From the NCBI GenBank assembly GCA_023313575.1, contig JAJTTP010000005.1, positions 1 through 64,000 of the forward strand: a stretch of 64,000 nt of DNA, read 5' to 3'. The stretch comes from Eutypella sp. D-1 (lineage: Eukaryota; Ascomycota; Sordariomycetes; Xylariales; Diatrypaceae). Positions 34,625-47,500 of this stretch are shown one piece after another (the first letter of the stretch is position 1; each line of letters begins with the position of its first letter). The notes beneath the pieces were generated by a model, which searched no databases, was not told the DNA's origin, and was given only the letters and a program-made list of their open reading frames with translations. The translations under genes were made by a program, and so were the position numbers.

Positions 34625-37267
34625 TCATGGGACGGTCCTGAAAGTGTTCTCAGGCCTATCCATGATGATCTGATCAATGGCGTTCTATATACGGAATTAG
34701 CAATCTTTTTCTATACGCCACCACATATCTCTCGTTTTGTAGTGGGGAAAGGGTGGCGGGAACAGAAGGGGGACTTACCCAGTCAATCATCTGCGGGTCG
34801 CTCAACACGTTGTCCAGCGGCAGGGTGTCGGAGAAGTCGAGCGAGAAGTCCATGGCGTGCATGAGGCTCGTGGTCTGGTCGAAGATACGCCTCGCAGCAG
34901 TGACGTTCGGCGGTGCGGCGGGCCCCATCGTGGGAGCTGGCGGCGCTGGGCTAAGGTCGGGTCCGTCGTTGTTGAGCAGGCTAGCGAGCGAACCATCACG
35001 CACTTCGGGCTGAGGCCGAGGCGGCGGCAGGGGGAATGTGGGCGGCGCGGGAGTTTGCTGATGGTGATGTGGCTCCTGCAGGGAGATCTTCCGCAGTATG
35101 GCACCTACTACTCTGGTCGCGTGTGCGGCCTCCGGGGATGTCTGTTTCTGCGCCGACCAGATCTTATACGAAGTCCCCAGGGCTTTCATCTTCCGAGAAC
35201 GGTCGTCGGTATTGCTGAAGCTATTAGTCTCGTTAGATCAGAAAGAAGCAGGTGAGAGGTGGGTGTGGACTTACCAGCCCGGCATATTCTCTGTAAGATC
35301 GAGGCAGAGGATCATAGATGCAATGAGGAAGTCATGGAGGCTCAGCGTCTGTAGCATGTAGTTGTCCTCGAAGAGACGACCGCCCGGCCGGCCCTCTTCA
35401 TCGTACTCCGCATGGAGCTCGAGAATGCGTAGCGCCGCATCGCGGCAGGTGTCGCGGGAATGTTTATATAGGGGGTTGTTCTTCTCGCGATTCAGAAACG
35501 GCCGGTGAAGCACACAGATACTTTTCAGAAACATCAATTCCAGCATCAGGCGATGCATGATGTCTGCAGTCGTGTCCGTAAAGCTATAAGAGCGTATCGG
35601 CCGGATCTGCAGCGCTGGTGGTACCTGATTGTGGTACCGGTGAATCTCATCATCTAGATTAAGGATGTCATCGTACGGGACGGGACGGATAGCCATCGAG
35701 ATGCGTATGACCCGACGTAGGAGGCGGCACAACCGCGACTTATAGTTGAGGTATAGTAGTGAGGTAGGCTCGCTCGCTGGCCTAGGCTGGGGCATAACCA
35801 TGGTATTTTCATCGAAGTCTAAATCGAATAGGTTGCCAGGGGGTTCCGTATCGCATTCGTCCTCTCGAATGATGGGCGGTATTCCGAGCGTGAACGAGAA
35901 CATAACATCAAAGGTCTCGATGAAGAACCAGAGGCGACGACGGAGTTCACCTTCGAATGGCGTCACGTTCACAAGATATTTCGGGTCTCGGTGGTACCCC
36001 ATGCGTTGGGCCAGTCTAGCGAGCAGGCCAAATTTAGCCCATAAGCCCAAACCGACTTCCTTGAACTTCTGTGCCTCAGTATAATTGTGCAGCATCAATG
36101 CCTCAATAGAGTACGGCTTTCCCGATAGATAATCACCACTGACGAGGCATTCTGCGGCAAGAGCCGAAAGGCTCTCAGGGTGAACAAGTTCGGGCTCTTT
36201 ACTAAGATCATCGCCCTTTGCCAGACCAATGGAGCATGCGACGACCAATATAGACGCTAAGCAGCTCAGCCATAACAGGCTCACGGAGGAAGAGTCCTTC
36301 CAAAAGCCGTCGTATTCCCGTTGGAACTTATGAGTGTGAATGTAGGGTGCGGCAGTGAGTCTCGACCTGAAGTATAGCAGTACAAGCTGGTCTGTCCGAG
36401 CCTTGGAGGGTAGGCGAGCGACAGCCTGGTCATGTGTTATGGGCACCTGCTTGCCGAAGACGAGGTCCGGAGAATCACGGGTCCATGCCTGAGGGGGCGG
36501 GGACGGGCTTGAAGGCATGTCAGGTTCCGACTCGATAATGCCCCGGATATCGTGAATGCTCTCTAGTATGGATGCCCAGTGGGTGGTCCCGACGTAGCTA
36601 TTGTCGCCAATTTGCGTTGTCGGGCCTAAGGGCCCTGGCTGTCCGGACACCGAGGTAGGGCCAGGCGTCGCTACTGCGGAAGCGCCGGGGGCACCTGGGG
36701 TTGAGCTGGGGTCAGAATGACTTTCGGTCTCATTCCGCTGCTCGGAGCTCGGAGGGCTCTCAAGCGGGTTCTCCCGAGGTTGTCCGGCATACACGAGGCC
36801 GTTCACCATGTCTTCAAGCTTCTGAAGGCGAAGCTGAAGGGCAGGCCGGGACAGATTTTCATGCTTCTGGCGGGCATCAACATGGTGAGGCTTTGGCTCG
36901 GTGCGAGGCTTACGCGCAGCCCTAGGCGCATACTCGCAAAAGTTTGCCTCGCCGCTTTTGACACACCTCTCACATGGCTGTTGCCGATCGCACTTAACCT
37001 TGAGGAGGGGTTAGACAGGTCAGCGCAGGCCTGTGTAGATCAATACAAGGGGAGAAGGGGGAGCAAGAGGGGAGGTAATGTTATAGTGGAGAAGAGAGAG
37101 AGAGAGGATAATGAAATATGAAATCACGATGATTTACGGACTTTCCTGGTGCGACATAGAAGGCAGGATACCGGAGGCCGGTTGCGCTTCTGAATCTTGC
37201 GCTGAGAGCCCTCGTCCGGCTGTGCGCGAAAGACGCTTGTCGCAAAATGAGCGGGCCGACCGTCCAT
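34625..37267 (-). CDS. Zn2Cys6 fungal transcription factor
   Basis: Four exons: 37267-37142, 36998-35275, 35220-34779 and 34684-34625. They give about 783 residues in phase. Exon 1 ends SCLLCRTRK and exon 2 begins VKCDRQQPCERC then FCEY, so the intron splits a complete Zn2Cys6 cluster (CxxCx6Cx5CxxCx7C) near residues 34-62. The next helix (LQLRLQKLEDMVNGLV) is a likely dimerisation coil. The middle carries the fungal-specific transcription factor domain, with LWFFIETFDVMFSFTLGIPP around residue 340. The tail is Pro-rich and ends after MIDW-NAIDQIIMDRPEN. The class binds CGG-type DNA sites in the nucleus; target genes are unknown. Exon 1 donor GTCCGT is weak but forced by the zinc cluster. The exon 3 acceptor could be 35220 or 35214 (two residues different). 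Confidence 0.88.
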
Positions 37268-40200
37268 CTTCGGGGATAACTTTTAGAAACGTTTGAGACT
37301 TCTGACCGCGAACGTGACGGTGGCCGTGACCGTGACCGTGCTCGCTCGCTCGCTCGGCCCCAAAGCTGAGCGTGGGAATTCGGTCAATGGTTTGAATATT
37401 CGAAATGCCGGAATCCTTTCTTTCTTGACCGGGACAGGATTTAAGAAAAGCCGGATTGGGGATGAAAGCCCAGCCCGTTAAGTTAGAAAGCTGGGCGAAC
37501 TACAAGTACTATAATAAGACTATGACACTGTGCATATAGAGAGTTCTAGATGGTGTACGGCGTAGAGTGGTGTATGGAGGTGTATGGTGAAGACCATGCC
37601 ATGCGAACCTCCAGGACTGGGATCTCACCCATGCACATCCATGGATAGGGCAAGATAGGTGCTAAAGCCCGTAGACCAAACTAAGAGGTACCTAACCAGC
37701 GACGGGAGGTATGTAAGTACTTAAGAGTTCAAGGTAGATAGGTACCTGCGCAGGTATGCAGTTATGAGCAACTACTTCCAGGTTCTGAAAGTGCAAGTAG
37801 CGACCTTGGAATGCGTATAGCACGCGGGAACGGGGATACGGGGAAAGAAATACTGGGGGCCACGGAGGTTACGGGATATAGGGTTAGTTAACGGTGATAG
37901 ACCTAAACAGCTAGTTAATGGGCTCAGCAAACCTGCAGGTGCAGGTGGAAGTCAATAATTGAAGGAAGGCCCAATTGAAATCATTTGTTCTTCGGCGGTA
38001 GTCGGTATTATGGCATTATGTCCCATCCCGTACCCATATGTCCGGTTCTACAGTGATTCGTAGGATTGAGTACCTCTTTATACAAATCCCATGGACACAT
38101 GCAAGTTTTGGGCAACAGAAATTCATAGCGTCCAGAGCGTTCATTGGGTTAGTTATGGGAACGGCCCGGGCTTTCCTCGGTTAGTGGAGATAGGAATTAT
38201 TATGTTCCAAAATAGGATAAGCGTCTTATTAGTGCCGGCCACATGCACATTTCTTAAAAGCGACCCCACTTCTGTTTAAGGAGAAGTCCTCGGAGTTAGG
38301 GAGCAGTCGGGTCAATCAGCAAGAATGAACCTGCCCAAGTAGGAATAAGGTACGAAGTACGGAGTACATAAACTTTATTCCATATCCACATCCGTCCATG
38401 TATTACAAAGCTGCCGTTTAGCGATATCGCCGACATAATAATGTTCCTTTCCTTCTCCACCCATTCTCTTCGTCTTGAGAGTTGAAAGTTGAAAGTTGAG
38501 AATCGAAAGTGGAAGATAGCAATGGCAGGCTGAGAGCAGGCGGTACTGTAGTAGTGGGTCTTTATAGGAAAAACTGTGAGCCGGAGTTTCTGCCCCCATT
38601 CTCATCGGCTTTAAAGGTGGGGCCATGTCTCTACACGGCGTAAAAGCCGGCGAGATAGCTGATAGTCGGCTTGCCGCTTGCGGATGTCGGGAGTCGTCTT
38701 GAAGAAGCTGTGCGGTATATCCACCGCCCGCGATGAGCACACTATGATCACTCTACGACGCTGTCGAAGTGAGCCAAGACTTACTTCTGTAGGTCATGTG
38801 GTAGGCATAGAAATTGAGCTCGCTAGCTAGAGATAATCATGATGGTTACGATGATGCATGCCTTCCCATTTTTCAGGGCTTCGTGCATGTGTGATTCTTT
38901 GGCTCTTGCTTGACTTCAGCCATTCTAGTCACGAGATGCCATTGGGACCTTGGTGCTAGCAAGCGGATAGTTCGATAGAATTCCACTGTAGCCAACAAGA
39001 GTCATCGTTCGCTAATCCTCTGGGCCGCTCATAATCATTCGCTAGGCACGGTTGGTATCTCGTGGCCGGCCCAAGATCAATTTATCGGCCCCCTACTTAG
39101 TAAGAAGCTGCTGTCGTTGCCGGCACATGTGCATTTCCCGCGCCAGTGAATGGTGACGCCGGCCTCAGGCTCGTGTGGCAAGACGATCGAGAATGGGAAG
39201 ACTCCGTAGCTGAGCCCAGCTAGAACCGACCATAGCCTTGGAAACTACGTGAACGATAATTCCATGTACGATCGAAGGTTGCTTCTTGATCAACCCGAGC
39301 TTGTCCTGTCGTTCTTGTTTAGTATATGCTCACTGCATAGGGCCGTGACTACTTACCTGTTATATAGTCATTCACGAGAAGTGTATATACATGCACCGGA
39401 AAACAACGACAGCGCTCACGTTGGTTGGTGCGGGAAGCAGATACCTTTCATTCTGATGGCGTCAGGAAGGGACTTGGGCAACACATCCATCATCGGTTTA
39501 CTAGACCTTACAACCCCCCACGTACGAAGGCATAGCGCACGAGCAGGATCACCAAGTAGTAGACATATGCATAGTTATCACACCCTTCATTTCCGGGAGA
39601 GGCGGGTATGCATGCCTCTCTACAATCGGGTGGTTTGGCGTCAACGTGAGATATACCTCGCATTACGTAGACTGGGTATCCAGCGAGAACCATCATGGCA
39701 CGAACCTCTAGGTAGGTGACGTTGGTTCAACAACGATGATAAAAATATGAAACGCCTTGATCGTATAGGTCCATCATTCCCTCGAGTCATACGTAGATGA
39801 TGGCTAATTAAGCAACAGGGGAGAAGCTAATTCTATTGGTTAGCAAACGACTTTGACTGTATACATCATAAGGGGGTGTTGGGAAGACTCATGTCTCATC
39901 TCTCGCCTGTAACCACGCCGAGCGCTTAACCAGTCGGGTGACATGTAATCACGAAATTTAGTCCGCTAACTCGGAAGCAAGTGACTTGTATATGGAAAGA
40001 AGGGGAAATGAGATAGATGTTTCCTTTAGACCGGTGAGTGAAAAAAGGGGGTTGCCATGGGTAGGGGTTGACATGACGTCTTATTAAACACTCTGCAGCC
40101 GCCGTGGTCACAGTGGACCCGCAGATTGCGGCTATCAAAAGGCCTCCGAAAATAGAAGCACCCAAAAATAACAAGGCAGATCACCTGCGTCCAGATAACG

Positions 40201-43200
40201 ACATACGCTCGCTCCCCGAGATCAACAGGGCTGCGTGTACCTCTCGAAAGTATACCTGTACGTCACTTCATGCCCATGTGGTAGGAGGTACCCAGGGGAG
40301 GGACCCAGGGGAGGGAAGGGAGGCTTCGGTCGTAGGGCTGGAGAACCACTCGGCGCCAGTATCGACGTGGGCCCCGGGCCCTGCACGCACGTGAGGACTG
40401 GCTATGAATAGATTACCCTGACGAAATCTTGGCTAGAAGAAGGGTCTCCCAGGCCCGCGGCCCGCGGGGACAGCGGTGGACAGACGCGTGTGATGAATCC
40501 TCCCCCCACAGTAGGTGCATGCAGGTCAAGACGGGATGGAGTGTACTTTCAGTCCATGTACACACGCCTCGCGCCGGCGAGGGTGATGATCTGCCGTAGC
40601 ATCGGCTGCGGGGGCCTGTGAGGCTCTCCGCGACCCCAAGCCCCTATAACTGTATAGATAGGTCTAGGGTACCAGGCACCTGGCGAGCAGGAAGAGCCCG
40701 GCGGCACGGATAAACGCCCCATCGATGGCCATGTCTGCCCGCCCTACCTGCACGACATGCGCACTATAGCGCTATCATGACGGGGTGCGGGCGCGTGCCA
40801 GCGCAACGCTGGCTCCTCCAGTAGGGCAGGGAGCCAAACGGCATGGCATAGCCAAGGCACCGGTGAGGTGAAGGTGAGGTAGGGGCATGGCGGGCGGCGT
40901 CACGCCCACCCCCTCGACGACACCCTGCAGCACCTAAGAGCCAACCAGAGCGGGAGGGACCGCCGAAAGAAGAAGCATAGGGTTGCCTTGGTGCCTTGCA
41001 GTAGTGGGCACCACAGGATGGGGAAGGGGAGAGGAATGGGCGGGGGTTCCATGGAAGCGCCCGAGCATCATGCACGTAATTGATCCTTTTGTTCGATTTC
41101 CCCAGAAGAGACGAAAATAGAAATCACACGCGCCAACGCGAAACATCGAGGAGGGCCAGGCACTCAATAGTCTTAGGCGCTGCCCCGCGAGCCGCGTGAT
41201 ACCCAGAAGGAGGCATGGTATATGTAGAAGTTAGGGTAAGGTGCACGACGCGCATCATCGACAGCGCGCACGCGCCCAGGTCAAGTCCACCTAGGCAGAC
41301 AGGTAGGGAGATACGTCGTTAGGCGGACAAGAAACCTTCTAGAAAAAGGGGTTTGTTGCCCCGGGCGGCTAAGTACGAGTTATCCCGCCCAGAAAACGGC
41401 GTCCTATTGGCTGGTATGCCTCGCCCTGGAACCGCGAAGCAAAATGCGCCTCATCAAATCAGAAGACAGGAAAACCCGCGAGAGCTCATCAGCCATGCGG
41501 GTAGCCAGTCAGTCAATAAAGCGGTTGGCGTACGAAGTAGAAGAGGTATCTTTCCCCTGGAATCTGCCTACTAGTCCTATCTGTTTGATACATTCATTAG
41601 GCATTCAGTCGAAAAGGGCGTCTATCTGATCATGTCCTAAGCTTTTGAGCCCTTCCAACACGTACGTACGCACGTCTAAGCGTGCTTCTCAGTCCCTACG
41701 AATCAAAAGGCGACCAAGTAAGATACATATTTAATCCTGTCATTCGTCGTTTGCCCTTCAACCATATATCAACCATGCAACAGAATGTCTGGGAGGTCTT
41801 ATGCTGGATCCCGTAATTGTTTGATAATGGACAGGAAGCTTTCCGTGCTAACAAGATTTCTTCCTTTTCGGGGATACTTGAGTGCTATTCTTATCATTTC
41901 CCCCGTGGCAGATCTATTTTAGTCTGCCACACCCGGTCGATTCCCCGCTCCATTCGGGACGAGGTGACATCGAGGCCCCTTCTAGGAATTACCCTCCGCT
42001 TTGGAGAATATTACAAGTGAATAATTGCTAGTTTGGGAGAAACCGAATGATGAGCTGCAGGCGCCAATCATCAATGAGGCGTATTTGCAACCTGTGCCAT
42101 GATTGGAAGTCTCGTGTAGTATTGACGACTGAATGAGAATGGAACAAAAGAACATTGTGTGTACGACTGACAGCTAACTTCGTAGCAGCCAGAAGCTCAC
42201 TCGTGGTGTATCTCCGCGCATCCAGCCAGTCCCCTTGGACGCCCAACTTCTCAGCGCCCAGCCACGGGCTGTCCGCCCAGTCTCTGCCTACCCTCCCAAC
42301 TTCTTGGTAAGAAACTGGTTAGTCACCCACTGACCAAACCAAGAGTTTTCAACCTTGTTACGACGACCAACTGCAGAAATCGGACCCATACTACTGGATT
42401 TCCCTATCTTTTTATTTTCGCTTCTCTTTCTGAGCTTTCATGTTGCATGGCGAGTGCCCGCCTCGCATTAGGCCGACTACGTAGCACGGGTTTTGTGTGG
42501 GGGCGTTTTGGCGATACTACTTCCAGCCACCGAGTTTTACGTCTTCGTAGCACACGTCCGCAGATAAAGCCTGAGAGCTCTGAGGCCCGGATAACTGACA
42601 GGTAGTATATTAATCTACCAGCTTTCTTTGTGGTTCCTTGGGACATTTGTAAATCTACCGAGTGTCCCGAGAAGCCACGTATAAGCAAGTGCCCAGGGTA
42701 AAGTAGTAGGTTAGTAGGTTTGAGTAGTCAGACATCATCAGGTAAAGAAGGCGGCGGTAGCCGAGATCGCCTCGGGGATTAGTAAAGGCCACGCTTGCTT
42801 GTCACATACTATATGTACTTGCGATCAGCAAGTAATCCGTCAGCTTCATCCGGATCCGGGTGGTGACTTTGGTAGGCATGGTACATAAAACGCATCTCAG
42901 GCCTGAGGGGGACGACATGACGGCGGTTGGTGTAACCACTGCTTTCCACTGGATAATGCCCGTTTTTCTTCTATGTAGTTAGGAGGGCCATGTACCTCCA
43001 TAAGTACCACCAGCACCACCACCGCTTCTCTCTTGCTACGTAAGTGCGGGTTGTGGTAGTGAGGGTGGGATCGTTCGCTTTGACCCGTCTTGCCTAGTAT
43101 AGTATAGCGTATGGGATTGCATGGCCTTGGGTACGCTTCAGGATCTGCCTCAAGAGCTGCAGGTAACCTCGTCGGCGCTGCTGCCCCAATCGAGCAAGTC

Positions 43201-44180
43201 CCACGATGCGGGTTTCGGAAAAGCTTCAATCGACGGCTCGGCCAGGGGAGACAAAGAGATCAGACGGAGGATGCGGAAGGAAAATGGAGAATGGGTCGAG
43301 CACTCATCGAGATCCACTCGGGATATACTGTCCGTCCGTCTGATTATCTCTAGGAAGTAGAGTAGGTCTAGGTATGCAATGAGCGTTTGAGCCTTCATAT
43401 GACGCGCATCCAACGAAGCCCGGTTTTTTTCTCTTTCTGTACGTATCTAGTCCCAAGCTGCCCGTCTATGACATAAAATTATATGCGGCGCATAGGATTA
43501 TTAGATTCCCGCGTGATGTTAGTAGCTAAGCTGTCATTTAACTACCTAGGTAACCAGACGGACTCGTTGAGCCGGGTGACGCGCGGGCGGAAGGCTGAGT
43601 TCACTGTCGTCCAGTCATCTCGGCCATGGCTCGGCAGAAAGAGGGACTACCCGCCACGGACCGTCCTTGATCACTGTGTCATTTCGAATTTTGATGGGTG
43701 TTGCCGCGCCGTTTATTTTCATTTCGTTATTTTCTTGCCTCGCCAGGTCTTGCCAGGCTGACGGATCATGGTTCCCATGCCTTCTCCCCCTGGACGGACC
43801 AGTTGACCGACTAGGATTGCCAGGTTAGATCGCCTTGGTAAGCCCCGGCTGATGAGGGGCATGATGGAGGTGGTAGAAATGTAAACCTTGTCGGAGCACG
43901 TTGCTCTAATGGGAGTGGATTTGGGCCAATTGCCGACGACTCCTGAATGTGGAACGAGTGGGAAGGAAAAGAAGGGCTCAAGGTATATATATGACTGGGT
44001 ATCTAGTAATATACCATGTAATGCATGCCGCCCTTGTGTACATAGGAAGGGATTTATTTCACAAGACGAAAAAAAAGAGCAATTTGGCTGGCAACGGTTC
44101 TAATAGGTCAGACTTTATCAAGTTCGCGGCCTAATGCAAGGCCTATGGCTCTATCACAGACTCATTCATGGCTTCAGAAA
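37268..44180. other. gene-free block, part 1, with a GC-rich segment
   Basis: No gene, RNA or transposon could be supported. The DNA near 37.3 kb includes GTGACC/CGCT repeats (37316-37356). About 40.2-41.3 kb is clearly GC-rich, including two copies of ACCCAGGGGAGGG near 40290-40316. Frames such as 38375-38740 (-) and 39249-39719 (+) lack any domain, signal or splice-supported extension. Confidence 0.45.
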
Positions 44181-44380
44181 GAACCTTGGAACCTTGGAAA
44201 CCATATAGTTACTACTACATAGTTACTACCTACTCCGTAGTAGTAGCAGAGTAGTTATCGCCAATCAGAAAAAGAAGGGAAACTCAGAAAAGCTGCTGGC
44301 CTTGGGTGGCTTCTGGTGCCTTGCCAAGGCCGCTAGTAATTAAATTAAAAGAGACGCAACCGAGTTTCTAAGAAAAGAAA

Positions 44381-44404
44381 CTACCTAGGTACCTAGGTAC
44401 CTAG
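44381..44404. repeat. CTAGGTAC palindromic tandem array
   Basis: Reads as overlapping CCTAGG and GGTACC palindromes, repeat unit CTAGGTAC, nearly three units. Related words (ACCTAGGTACCTA) recur near 48030 and 48598. Confidence 0.8.
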
Positions 44405-44504
44405 TCTACTATACGCGAACCGCCTATAGGCCGGAAACCTGCAGCTTATAGCCAATCAAAACCGTAGAACCGCTTAGTCGCGATCACTCTTTCATAGCGG
44501 CGGC

Positions 44505-44530
44505 CCAATTGATGCCAATTGATGCCAATT
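44505..44530. repeat. 10-bp tandem repeat CCAATTGATG
   Basis: Two complete copies and a partial third, in gene-free DNA. Confidence 0.8.
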
Positions 44531-47500
44531 TATGGCGGTAAAGCGGTAGAGGGGCTGAGGGGTTCAAATTGTTACGTACGTCTATATACCTGCCCACCTC
44601 CATTTATTGGTACCCTAGTTGCTGAGTACATTACTGAGTATATAGATAGTAGTTGTATATTGCTGAACTGAAGTATATGTTATCTTTGTATATTTCGTAA
44701 ATAATACATTGTCGAGAGAATTAGGCGAAATGATCGGTTAAGACCGCGGACGATAAAACTTGCGACAAGCGCTCCGCATCTTCGCGGCAGGAGCGGCGTT
44801 TATCCCCATAAATCTGCCTCACACTAGTCTCCACCTTTATAGTGCAGAGACATATCAAAAGATCCACGGGTACTTTGCTCGAGGCCCGCATATACTTCAC
44901 CGTGATACATATTTAGATTATGTACCTAAATACATTCGGAATAGAGCAGGTTAGCAAGCATTAGATAACCTGGGCCAGGGCACCTGGGCAACTTTTCACT
45001 ACTGTACTTGTAGTAGAGTAGTCTGAAAAATGCGATACAAATGATATCCGTCTGCTTATCTTGAAACAAACGCCTGTAGATTCTATATAAGCGCTTAACT
45101 ACCTGCGTATGTACCCAAGTGCTAGGTAGTTACTTGTAAGTTTCTTGATTATTTACCAGGGCAGTTGGAAAAACTGGATTGTTTTAGTATGTACATCATC
45201 ACATATGTATAAAACATCCTTCGTCCGAAAGCCAAATATGACTCCATACATCCTTGAAGGACAATGGAAGCATCTACGAATGAATGGTTATCTAGACGGC
45301 AAGATCTCTCCCCCTTGGGTTGCATTTTCTAAATTTAACTCAACCCAACTTTTCAACCCTTGAATCACTCCCGAACGTGGAGCCGTGGTTGCTGCGTATG
45401 TACGTATATATTATGTTGCATGTCGTCTACAGACTATGGATAGGTAGGGTTGTAGTAGCATCCAAATTGACTGCATGGTAGGCTTTTGCACGGGTACCTT
45501 GGTAGACATGTATCATTCATCTTGCTGCTTATCATTTCGTAGGTGCGGCTATATTCCCATGAATACGGTTCAAGTCTTTGCGCCGGTCTCTCGTCGTCTA
45601 GAAGCCGTTCACGACTACTAAGTATAGACTGCCCAGTATCTTGAACCGGACTGCGGGGAAGCGACTATAGAAATAGCCTATACTACCTAGTTAAGGGGGT
45701 CGCCGGGAGATCTTGGTTCATCGTGGCCCTCAAGACTGGCTTTAACAATGAGCTGGTTGTTAGCTGTCTATCACAACTTTCTAAAAACCTGGGCTCTGAT
45801 CTGACTCGACGTAATCTTCCACTCTAGCCCGGTTCAACTAAGACGGGGCCATAGCGTACTTTACAAAGCACAGACAGGCCCAACCCGACGTCGTCACCCC
45901 CAGGGCATACACGCATATTGGCCGGGCGTCAGCAGCGAGTGCACTGCCGCCCAACGTCGAAAGCCGGAGCTCCCAGTGATCGAAAATCCTCATTAGGCTG
46001 CCATTGTTTCATCGTCCGCGCCTAACTAAGCCGTCTTGTGCTGCTTTCGGGATCGGAATCAACTAGCAAACAGACGGGTCGGCTACCAGTCAGCTACGTA
46101 GTGAGCCGCGGGTCATGCTATACGGGGGCCAAATTCATTCGTGATAGGTCGTAAAGGTCCTTGCATCGGCGAACCTCAAACGGACAGACGAGTAGTCGGG
46201 GGGGGTGCTCGGCTTATTAGGCGCGTGGGTGTGTGGTGGTGGTTATGCTGGTGATGTCCTTTAAGAACAGTCGGTCTACGAAGGAGTACGAAGTACGCCG
46301 CGTCAAACTGCATCGCAGGTGCACCCCTGTCTCAATCCGTCCATTGGCCAGGGGCGCAGGGCCATGAAGCTTACACACTTGCATCGCTACACGTACCTGT
46401 CGGCAATGCTTAAGAGCTTTGGTGAGTCCGTGCTTCTGGTTGGCTGCCGGCTGCCCCCCCTCCACATCTAGATATGGCACCCAGGGCCAGGTCCGTCAGG
46501 AAGGATGCAGAGAATGTCATGTTCAGAAAAGGGGAATACCACTCACCTATTGTCTTCGCGAGATGTGGTACCTGTGCCGCCGCACCACCACCTCCGCAGA
46601 TCTAGGGCCATCTCTCCCAACGCTGTCCAGATCCCTCAACTGTGTAACGATAGGTCAATGGGCATCTCGTACGCTTGGTGCCTTGGCCGGCCTTCGGGTC
46701 GGGTCGCCTTGGGCAGGATGACCAGCAACTTGCTTTTTGCTTATTGTCACAATCTGCGCGTGTGTGCTCTTGGCAGCCCAACGTTCATGCTGACTGACGT
46801 CTTCCCACGTTGAGGCACACGAGAAAGAAACTACCAGCGATGCAGGCGCTCCTTATCACCACTAAATACGGGAGGCTGATGAACTACGAGGCCGTTTCCT
46901 TGAGACCATGGTTCGTGATCGAGTTTTCGTCACCGCGCCGCCGGATATCTCAACGTTCGTTCATTGGACCACTGACGATGGCGGACGATGCACGATACGC
47001 TCCATGCATAATAGGCCGCTGTACATATCCTCGTGCAAGCAAATCGCTGTTGCATCTCGAGCAACATCGCTAAGACAACCAGTACATTGTAGGGAGTCAA
47101 CTCATAGATAACACCGGTGCCGAGCGCGCTGGTGTGCCACCCAGCTACGCAATATTTTAAATGGGAAGTGTTAGGAATACCAAAAGCGCTTCTCCTATTC
47201 CTATTTCCTACGCGGGGGTTAACAGCGTCTATTTTCCGGCACCTAATAATCCAACAGCCGCCTCGGAGGAGACCGGCGTCAACCCATACGATATTAACTT
47301 CATAAGAGATGACTCTGCTGCCGCCCAGCAGTGGCAACGCTGCGAGCTCCTATAAGCAGGTACGTAGTCACCTAACCCCGGACAGATTACCTATGACTAC
47401 ATAGCATGTGAAACCTAACGAAACGCGATATGGTTGGCGGCCTGTCAACCCCCTTCCCGATATCCTTACCTACATGGTACTCCTACCCGCCAGGGCTGCG

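Noticed and set aside
39249..39719. 156-codon frame in the gene-free block
   Set aside because: No signal, domain, splice extension or family resemblance; consistent with chance.
40764..41167. Antisense frames of about 100 and 77 codons in the GC-rich island
   Set aside because: Overlapping frames on the same strand without domain; expected from GC content.
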